Shown: in pieces, positions 1 through 6,387 of the stretch
Position numbering within the stretch: the first letter of the stretch is position 1
Layout of the letters: each line of letters starts with the position of its first letter
Assembly (NCBI GenBank): GCA_003455945.1
Contig: DMPQ01000190.1
Coordinates: 1-8,077, forward strand
DNA length: 8,077 bases
Reading direction: 5' to 3'
From: Planctomycetaceae bacterium
GTDB lineage: Bacteria; Planctomycetota; Planctomycetia; Pirellulales; Pirellulaceae
Notes under the pieces: model-generated
What the model saw: the letters and a program-made list of their open reading frames with translations, nothing else
Told to the model about the DNA's origin: nothing
Databases searched by the model: none
Position numbers and translations under genes: made by a program

Positions 1-39
1 CAGTCCCCGTCCGCAGTCCCCGTCCGCAGTCCCCGTCCG
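1..39. repeat. 13-base tandem repeat, three perfect copies
   Basis: The unit cagtccccgtccg occurs three times in a row without mismatch, starting at the first base of the window, so the array may continue upstream. The unit length is not a multiple of three and no convincing reading frame crosses it, so I read it as non-coding. The core gtccccg also appears in the non-coding DNA just after the following ATPase gene (1615-1621 and 1637-1643), which hints at a common intergenic sequence family. Copy number may vary between strains by slippage; that is inference. Confidence 0.9.
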
Positions 40-172
40 CGATGCTCGGCCGGCGTTTGCCCGCCCGGCGGCGATGGCCTACCGTTCCGCGACTCGAAAC
101 GGCGATCCTCTCGGACGCCGTCCGCTCCGGCGCAGGACCGGAGTCCCCTCGACGCCCTCGCGAGACGTCAGC

Positions 173-1579
<1,407 letters not shown>

Positions 1580-1593
1580 GTCGCGTGCCCGCC

Positions 1594-1614
1594 AGCCCGA
1601 CGCGTCAGCGAGGG
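1594..1614. repeat. Planctomycete-type dispersed repeat-like sequence
   Basis: The stretch agcccgacgcgtcagcgagg and following g, beginning 14 bases after the ATPase stop codon, contains the perfect 8-base palindrome gacgcgtc (1599-1606). From memory, close variants are scattered through planctomycete intergenic DNA and give rise to spurious ORFs translated as SPTRQRG. Only one copy is present here, so the repeat status rests on recollection and not on anything repeated in this window. Confidence 0.4.
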
Positions 1615-1626
1615 GTCCCCGACGTG

Positions 1627-1653
1627 GGCCCGCGTCGTCCCCGACGCGCGGCC
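1627..1653 (+). terminator. Hairpin downstream of the ATPase gene, possible terminator
   Basis: The arms are ggcc-cgcgtc (1627-1636) and gacgcg-c-ggcc (1643-1653). They pair over ten base pairs with one bulged c (1649) and a 6-base loop. It lies about 50 bases after the ATPase stop codon, where a transcript end would be expected. There is no T-run after the stem, so it is not a classical intrinsic terminator; it could be a Rho-dependent or stem-only 3' end, or simply a consequence of high GC. Confidence 0.35.
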
Positions 1654-1748
1654 GTGCGATGCCGGGACCACGCCGGGTCCGAACCTGTCGACGACCCGAC
1701 CAGCCCGAAGCGAAGCGCCGGGATCCCCGTGCCCTCGGTTCGGAAACG

Positions 1749-1805
1749 CCATGCGACCGAGGTCGGTCGCACTACGACAAACCATGCGACCGAGGTCGGT
1801 CGCAC
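1749..1805. repeat. Pair of 24-base direct repeats, each carrying a 20-base perfect palindrome
   Basis: The 24-base unit running from ccatgcg to gtcgcac is present at 1749-1772 and again at 1782-1805, exactly 33 bases apart and identical. Each contains inverted arms tgcgaccga / tcggtcgca around a central gg (1752-1771 and 1785-1804). Arms of 9 bases with a 2-base centre suit a dimeric regulator's operator better than an RNA hairpin, and a 33-base period is close to three helical turns, putting both sites on one DNA face. The pair lies about 290-340 bases upstream of the porin gene. The regulator, if any, is unknown. Confidence 0.75.
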
Positions 1806-1817
1806 GACGCCGCCCCA

Positions 1818-1828
1818 GTCGCACGACG
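1818..1828 (+). repeat. Third partial copy of the repeat's right end
   Basis: gtcgcacgacg here is identical to 1799-1809, the end of the second palindromic repeat plus its downstream flank, and differs by one base from 1766-1776 (gtcgcactacg). There are therefore three phased copies of an 11-base element at spacings of 33 and 19. The third copy lacks the left palindrome arm. Confidence 0.5.
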
Positions 1829-1890
1829 GCCGCTCCCGCGTGAACCACCCCTCGGCGGCCATCTCCCCCTCGAAACGACGCGATCACGAA

Positions 1891-1980
1891 GTCGCGTTTT
1901 CTTGTCGTTCGCGCCCCGATCCGATTGGCGAATCTGTGCGGATTGTTCCGATCCTTACGGTCGTGACGGTAATCCGGCCC
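1891..1980 (+). promoter_or_regulatory. Probable promoter zone of the porin-like gene, with imperfect palindrome
   Basis: This stretch is less GC-rich (53 of 90 bases by my count) than its surroundings and lies 110-200 bases before the porin start, as expected for a promoter in a high-GC genome. The best sigma-70-like pair I find is TTGTTC (1943-1948) and GGTAAT (1968-1973), with a long 19-base spacer and a poor -10, so the exact promoter is not assigned. An imperfect palindrome, ttacggtc-gt-gacggtaa (1955-1972, one mismatched pair), overlaps the same place and could be a regulator site. Confidence 0.3.
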
Positions 1981-2019
1981 TCCTGTCTCGCTGCGTCGAG
2001 GGGAAGGGCGCACCGGGCG

Positions 2020-2034
2020 CCGGTCTCGAACCGG
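2020..2034 (+). other. Small hairpin in the porin leader
   Basis: Arms ccggt (2020-2024) and accgg (2030-2034) flank a 5-base loop and can be extended by one G-U pair. It would lie in the 5' leader of the porin mRNA, about 40 bases before the ribosome binding site. The short stem may be chance in GC-rich DNA. Confidence 0.3.
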
Positions 2035-2072
2035 TCCGTCGAGAGTCGTGCTCGTCGAACCTGACGATCCCG

Positions 2073-2080
2073 AGGGGGGG
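2073..2080 (+). promoter_or_regulatory. Strong Shine-Dalgarno site that fixes the porin start
   Basis: The run aggggggg ends 8 bases before the ATG at 2089. It is the most purine/G-rich ribosome binding site in the window and decides in favour of ATG 2089 over the in-frame ATG at 2137, whose upstream agagga sits too close to its start codon. Confidence 0.7.
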
Positions 2081-2088
2081 TAAGCGTC

Positions 2089-3819
2089 ATGCGAACGTCG
2101 TGCGGAGGCCGCCGCTTGGTCGGTGGCCGAAGAGGAATGCTGCGCACCGGCTGGACCGCGTCGCTGCTCGGGCTGTTCGCCTCGTCGAGTCTCGCCGCTC
2201 AATCCCCTTACGACGATTACCGCTCGACGCGTCGCGTCGACGGTCCCGTTCCGGCGCTCCCCGCGCCGCAAGGCCCGCTCGCCGAAAACCCTCAGGCGGT
2301 CTGGTCGCCGAGCGGCAACGAACCAGCCGGCTCATTCGGTCCGAGCGGCTCCGTTCCCGCCGCCGGCATCGGCCGCAATCCGTACGGCTCGACGACCGAA
2401 CCGGTCTATCGATCGAGTCGTCCGGCGAGCGGAACGGCGTGGGGAGAGCCCGGCGGCAACGCCACCGGCTCTTATGCACCAGGCTCGGCCGCTCCGGCCG
2501 TCGGCCTGGCTTCGTCGCCGATCGCCGCCGATCCGTACGACGCCGGACCGTATCCCCCCGGCGCATCGCTCCCTCCTGCTTGGCGTCCGCCCAGTCGCAC
2601 GGCCGACCAGCGCAGCTGGAGCGAAGCGATGCGGACCTCGGTGATGTCGCAGGAGGGCTACGACTCGTATGCCGCACCGGTCGACGGCGGCGATCCGATC
2701 TTCGTCGAGGCGTTCGAGCCGGCACGGACGCCGCGCGATCGGGGCTGGCAGTTCAATCGCTCGGTCCTCCGCCCGGACGATCCGGTCACCGACTTCTGGT
2801 GGGACGGCGTCGGCCGAGGCTACTACCTGAACGATCAGCGGATCGAGTTCACCGGCCTCGAGGCGACGTTCCTGGTCGAGGGAATCGTGCGCGCCGGAGG
2901 GCGCCGCAACGTCGGCGACATCCAGTTCGACTTCGGCACCGAGCTCTTCGTGACGCAGCCGTTCGATCGCAACGTCCTGCTCGACGCCCAGGATCGAATC
3001 GACTACGCGCCGACCTTCGACTACCCGCCGCTCGAGATCTCGCAGATGGCTCTCTCGGGAACGCGAGGGGACTTCGCGGTGACGATCGGCAAGTTCGTGA
3101 CGCCGTTCGGTCGGACCTGGTTCCCGATCCTCTCGAACTCGCGTTGGGACACGCCGTTCATTCGCCATGAGGCGATCGGGTTTCGCGAAACCGGCCTGCT
3201 GTTCCAGTACTCCCCCGGCCCGCTCCGTCTGGACGCCGCGGTCACCAACGGGAGCGAAGACGGCGATACCAACTCGTCCAAGGCGCTCGTCGCGCGAGTC
3301 GGTTGGGAGACCGAACGCTTCGTCATCGGCGGCTCGGTCAAGCAGCAGGACGGCATCGGCTCGGAAGACCAGAAGTACTTCAACAACCATGTCGGCATGG
3401 ATGCGGCCCTGTTCTTCGGCCGCTGGACCTTCTGCACCGAACTGATCGCCGACGAGTACGGCTTCCGTCGCGCCGGCTTCGGACCGGCCGGCGTCTTCTG
3501 GGGCCGCAACATGTACCATCGCGATCGGCAGGTCGGACACTACGATCCGTTGACCGGCTGGGGCTACTACGGAGCGGTCGGTTATCGCGGCGATTGCTGG
3601 ACGACCTGGGTGTCGTACGGACAGTTCCTGCCCGATCCGATCGGCGATCGGATCCACGACACCGACAACCACCGCTTCATGGTTCAGGGGATCCGCAGCC
3701 TGGGGCAGGGAGTCGACTTCTTCGGTGCCGTGATGCTCGAGACAACGGTCGAACAGGCGTTCGCCGGCAAGGACCGGATCGGCCAGACCGTGCTCGCCGG
3801 ATTCCAGTTCGGCCTGTAG
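2089..3819 (+). CDS. Exported porin-like outer-membrane beta-barrel protein
   Basis: Predicted secreted protein of 576 residues. A long signal peptide covers about residues 1-38: an Arg-rich start, a hydrophobic core TASLLGLFASSSLAA, and likely cleavage near LAA-QS. Next comes a roughly 190-residue Pro/Gly/Ser/Ala-rich, probably disordered linker that includes a degenerate internal duplication (see findings). From about residue 235 (DFWW) to the end, the sequence shows short alternating polar/hydrophobic strands with many aromatics and Gly turns, for example GDFAVTIGKFVTPFG, LDAAVTNGSEDGD, WTTWVSYGQF and the terminal AGFQFGL. This is the texture of an outer-membrane barrel and resembles phosphate-selective porin O/P-like proteins. 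The substrate cannot be read from the sequence. A long upstream region with palindromes and its own ribosome binding site suggests a monocistronic, regulated gene; downstream hairpins separate it from the next gene. The fold class is likely; specific function is unknown. Confidence 0.85.
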   Translation: MRTSCGGRRLVGGRRGMLRTGWTASLLGLFASSSLAAQSPYDDYRSTRRVDGPVPALPAPQGPLAENPQAVWSPSGNEPAGSFGPSGSVPAAGIGRNPYGSTTEPVYRSSRPASGTAWGEPGGNATGSYAPGSAAPAVGLASSPIAADPYDAGPYPPGASLPPAWRPPSRTADQRSWSEAMRTSVMSQEGYDSYAAPVDGGDPIFVEAFEPARTPRDRGWQFNRSVLRPDDPVTDFWWDGVGRGYYLNDQRIEFTGLEATFLVEGIVRAGGRRNVGDIQFDFGTELFVTQPFDRNVLLDAQDRIDYAPTFDYPPLEISQMALSGTRGDFAVTIGKFVTPFGRTWFPILSNSRWDTPFIRHEAIGFRETGLLFQYSPGPLRLDAAVTNGSEDGDTNSSKALVARVGWETERFVIGGSVKQQDGIGSEDQKYFNNHVGMDAALFFGRWTFCTELIADEYGFRRAGFGPAGVFWGRNMYHRDRQVGHYDPLTGWGYYGAVGYRGDCWTTWVSYGQFLPDPIGDRIHDTDNHRFMVQGIRSLGQGVDFFGAVMLETTVEQAFAGKDRIGQTVLAGFQFGL

Positions 3820-3821
3820 TC

Positions 3822-3900
3822 GCCGCGCGACCGCGGCTCGGCGACCGGCACCTGCCGGGCGAACGGATCGTCGACTCCGTCCGCCCCGAAACGGGACGGA
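3822..3900. other. Cluster of three hairpins after the porin gene
   Basis: Three inverted repeats follow the porin stop codon: gccgcg/cgcggc with a 4-base loop (3822-3837, starting 2 bases after the stop), ccggca/tgccgg with a 2-base centre (3845-3858), and tccgtcc/ggacgga (3876-3900), whose loop contains a nested cccg/cggg. None is followed by a T-run. They may protect or define the 3' end of the porin mRNA. The element cgggacgga also repeats directly at 3892-3900 and 3907-3915. Confidence 0.45.
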
Positions 3901-3921
3901 CCGCGGCGGGACGGATAGAAT
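3893..3921 (+). promoter_or_regulatory. Weak sigma-70-like promoter candidate for the cytochrome/DUF1552/ribD unit
   Basis: TAGAAT at 3916-3921 matches the -10 consensus at five of six positions and is one of the few AT-rich hexamers in this gap. A -35 at the 17-base spacing (3893-3898, gggacg) matches only three of six. Transcription from here would begin inside the long hairpin that follows, about 50-60 bases before the start codon at 3982. Confidence 0.2.
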
Positions 3922-3959
3922 CGAAAGGTCGGATCGGCGCGGACCGCTCCGACCTTTCG
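3922..3959. terminator. Perfect 12-base-pair hairpin between porin and cytochrome genes
   Basis: Arms cgaaaggtcgga (3922-3933) and tccgacctttcg (3948-3959) are perfect reverse complements around a 14-base loop that contains a further cgg/ccg pairing. The arms hold A3 and T3 runs, but no T-run follows on the + strand (ccccttcg), so a classical intrinsic terminator is not clear. It ends 22 bases before the ATG at 3982. It could therefore terminate porin transcription or act as a stabilising or regulatory 5' leader structure of the next operon. Confidence 0.45.
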
Positions 3960-3981
3960 CCCCTTCGAATCGGAACCGTCG

Positions 3982-6387
3982 ATGATCGGGACCTTCGCCA
4001 GCCGCCGTGCCGCGCGACGCCCCCGACCGCGGATCTTCCTCTTGCGGTTCGTCCTGCTCGGCCCGTTCGGCCTGTTCGGCCTGGTCGGTCCGTTCGCCGC
4101 TGTCCTGCCGCTCGCGGCGCAGCAGAGCGACTTTCTCGAGACACAGCAGCGGATCTATACCGAGCGGCTGGCGCCGCTGCTGGCCGACTATTGCCGCGAT
4201 TGTCATGCCGACGGCACGTCGGAAGGGGGCTTGGACCTCGACCGCTATCCCGATTACCTCTCGGCGCTCGAGGATCGCGATCGCTGGCTCAAGCTGAAGC
4301 GGCGGATCGAGAACGGCGACATGCCTCCGGCCGACGGCCCGTCGATCTCCGACGCTCATCGTCGCGAGATGGTGTCGCTGCTCGACGGCCTGCTCGAACA
4401 GCTCGACTGCGCCTCGTTGGCTCGCCCCGGCCACGTGACGATCCGGCGACTGAACCGAGTCGAATATCGGAACACGGTGCGCGATCTGACCGGCATCGAC
4501 TATCTTCCGGCCGCCGACTTTCCCGGCGACGACGTCGGCTACGGGTTCGACCACATCGGCGATGTCCTGTCGCTCCCTCCGATCCTGCTCGAGAAGTATC
4601 TCGAGGCGGCCGAGACGATCGCCGAAGCGGCGATCATCGTCGCTCCGGATGCCAAGCTCGAACTGCGCGTCGCCGGAGCGGCGCTCTCGGGGGTGCAGCC
4701 GACCGGCGAACGGCGGAGCGAGGCGGGAGCGCTGACGACCGAAGGGGCGGCGCTGACCGAAGTCGAGATCCCGGCGCGCGGTCGCTACGAGATCCGCATT
4801 CGCGCCTACGGCGATCAGGCCGGCGACGAACCGGCTCGCATGGCCTTCCGGATCGACGACGACTCGCCGAAGACGGTCGACGTCAAGGCAACCTCTCGCT
4901 CGCCCTCGAACTACGTGATTCGAGTCGACCTCGAGCCTGGCAAACGCCGGATCGGCGGCGCGTTCGTCAACGACTTCTATCGCCCCGATCATCCGATCCC
5001 GTCGCGTCGCGATCGGAATCTGATCCTCGAGAGTCTCGAGATCCGCGGCCCGCTCGACGCGCCGTCCGAGGCGGACCTGCCGGCGACGCATCGCCGCCTG
5101 GTCTTCGTCACCCCTGCGTCCGAATCGGCCACCGATCGTCGCTCGGCGGCCGAGCAGGTCGTGCAGCGGATGGCGAGTCGAGCGTTTCGCCGCCCGGCCA
5201 CCGCCGACGAGATCGAGCGACTGACGACCTTGGCGCTTTCGGCGATCGACGACGGCGAGACGTTCGAGAGCGGGATCCAGCTGGCGCTCCAGGCGATCCT
5301 CGTCTCGCCTCATTTCCTGTACAAGGTCGAGCGGCCGCTGGCCGACGGCGAGGATCGACGCGATCTCGATCCGTTCGAGTTCGCGACCTCCCTGAGCTAC
5401 TTCCTGTGGAGTTCGATGCCGGACGACGAGCTGCTCCGCGCCGCGTGGGAAGGACGCCTGTCCGACCCTCAGGAGCGACGGCGCCAGGTGCTCCGAATGC
5501 TCGCCGATCCCCGGTCCGCAGCCCTGGTCGACAACTTCGCCGAACAGTGGCTGCAACTGCGCGTGCTCGATCGCCTGAACCCCGATCCGGAGCGTTTCCC
5601 CGAGTTCGACCAGGAGCTTCGCGCGGCGATGCGCGAAGAGACGCGATTGCTGTTCGCCGAAGTGCTGCGAAGCGATCTGAGCGTGATGACGCTGCTCGAA
5701 GCGGACTTCACCTTCGTCAACGGGCGCCTCGCTCGGCACTACGGCATCGCGAACGTCGACGGCGACGAGTTCCGACGCATTTCGACCGCAGGGACCGGAC
5801 GAGGGGGCCTGCTGACTCAGGCGTCGATCCTGACGCTCACCTCGAACCCGACGCGCACCTCGCCGGTGAAGCGAGGGAAGTGGGTGCTGGAGAATCTGCT
5901 CGGCGAGCCCCCTCCGCCGCCGGCGCCGGGGGTGATGGAACTCGAGGCTCAGGAGCAGCTGACCGGCACGCTGCGCGAACGGATGCAGCAGCATCGCGAG
6001 AACCCGGCCTGTGCCGCCTGTCACGCGCCGATGGATCCGATCGGTTTCGCGCTCGAGAACTTCGATGCGATCGGTCGCTACCGAACCGACGACGACGGCC
6101 TGCCGATCGATGCGGCCGGCGTGCTCCCGGACGGTTCGTCGTTCGCCGGTGCGATCGAACTGCAGCGACTGTTGTCGACATCGCGGCGCGAGCGATTCGT
6201 CGCGACGGTCGCCGAGAAGCTCACCGTCTATGCGTTGGGACGAGGGCTGCGATTCTATGATGCCTGTGCGGTCGATCGAATCGTCGATCGAGCGGAAGCC
6301 GGCGACCTGAAGTTTTCCGAACTCGTGGTGGCGATCGTCGAAAGCGATCCGTTCCGCGCGAGATCCCGCCCCTGGAGTCGACCATGA
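3982..6387 (+). CDS. Exported DUF1592-type planctomycete cytochrome protein with two haem motifs
   Basis: Protein of 801 residues. An Arg-rich start and a long hydrophobic stretch (about 19-45, ending PLAAQQ) indicate Sec export or an N-terminal anchor. The first haem-binding motif CRDCH is at 71-75, in a planctomycete cytochrome C-like domain. DUF1587 (HVTIRRLNRVEYRNTVRDL) covers about 150-218, then a beta-rich region at about 224-358 resembles a carbohydrate-binding module inserted in some family members. DUF1595 covers about 383-445, DUF1592 about 462-588, DUF1588 about 597-695 with the GEPPPPPAP linker and a second haem motif CAACH at 677-681, and DUF1585 about 723-793. The block order is complete and the length is typical. 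Known for the family: abundant in Planctomycetota, physiological substrate unproven. Inferred: extracytoplasmic c-type haem redox protein, perhaps linked to polysaccharide use. The start is supported by signal peptide position; its ribosome site (gga near 3972) is weak. It overlaps the DUF1552 gene by 4 bases. Confidence 0.93.
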   Translation: MIGTFASRRAARRPRPRIFLLRFVLLGPFGLFGLVGPFAAVLPLAAQQSDFLETQQRIYTERLAPLLADYCRDCHADGTSEGGLDLDRYPDYLSALEDRDRWLKLKRRIENGDMPPADGPSISDAHRREMVSLLDGLLEQLDCASLARPGHVTIRRLNRVEYRNTVRDLTGIDYLPAADFPGDDVGYGFDHIGDVLSLPPILLEKYLEAAETIAEAAIIVAPDAKLELRVAGAALSGVQPTGERRSEAGALTTEGAALTEVEIPARGRYEIRIRAYGDQAGDEPARMAFRIDDDSPKTVDVKATSRSPSNYVIRVDLEPGKRRIGGAFVNDFYRPDHPIPSRRDRNLILESLEIRGPLDAPSEADLPATHRRLVFVTPASESATDRRSAAEQVVQRMASRAFRRPATADEIERLTTLALSAIDDGETFESGIQLALQAILVSPHFLYKVERPLADGEDRRDLDPFEFATSLSYFLWSSMPDDELLRAAWEGRLSDPQERRRQVLRMLADPRSAALVDNFAEQWLQLRVLDRLNPDPERFPEFDQELRAAMREETRLLFAEVLRSDLSVMTLLEADFTFVNGRLARHYGIANVDGDEFRRISTAGTGRGGLLTQASILTLTSNPTRTSPVKRGKWVLENLLGEPPPPPAPGVMELEAQEQLTGTLRERMQQHRENPACAACHAPMDPIGFALENFDAIGRYRTDDDGLPIDAAGVLPDGSSFAGAIELQRLLSTSRRERFVATVAEKLTVYALGRGLRFYDACAVDRIVDRAEAGDLKFSELVVAIVESDPFRARSRPWSRP
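6374..6377 (+). promoter_or_regulatory. Shine-Dalgarno site of the DUF1552 gene inside the upstream reading frame
   Basis: ggag lies 6 bases before the ATG at 6384, within the last codons of the cytochrome gene. With the ATGA stop/start overlap this indicates translational coupling of the two genes. Confidence 0.6.

Larger units (their letters stand above)
1580..2088. other. 509-base structured intergenic region between ATPase and porin genes
   Basis: No frame here looks coding: the translations are Arg/Pro/Ser-rich, cross from neighbouring genes in other frames and have no recognisable domain. From left to right it holds a planctomycete-type repeat-like stretch (1594-1614), a hairpin (1627-1653), a smaller hairpin with ggacc/ggtcc arms (1665-1680), two copies of a palindrome-bearing repeat (1749-1805) with a partial third copy of its right end (1818-1828), a less GC-rich zone (about 59 percent GC over 1891-1980 by my count), a hairpin (2020-2034) and the porin ribosome binding site (2073-2080). 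An unannotated small RNA is possible but I see no direct evidence for one. Confidence 0.7.

Noticed and set aside
74..172. Upstream in-frame ATG extending the ATPase by 33 residues
   Set aside because: The extra segment is Arg/Pro-rich, unlike the family, and no good ribosome site precedes it. ATG 173 gives a typical start, although its own ribosome site is also weak.
1749..1828. Short repeats considered as a CRISPR array
   Set aside because: Only two full copies exist, the spacer between them is 9 bases, and no cas-like gene is in the window.
2005..2085. A tRNA-like T-arm (ggttcgagacc on the minus strand)
   Set aside because: The 5-base stem has an A-C mismatch, and no matching acceptor strand lies at the expected distance, so no cloverleaf can be built.
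2332..6024. A 1230-codon open frame on the minus strand across the porin and cytochrome genes
   Set aside because: It is antisense to two genes with clear family signatures, is very rich in Arg/Ala/Gly and has no recognisable domain. Long antisense open frames are expected in GC-rich genes where stop codons are rare in several frames.
3303..6260. A 985-codon open frame on the plus strand in another frame
   Set aside because: Arg/Pro/Ser-rich translation in which no domain is visible, overlapping the porin and DUF1592 genes out of frame. It is a shadow frame.
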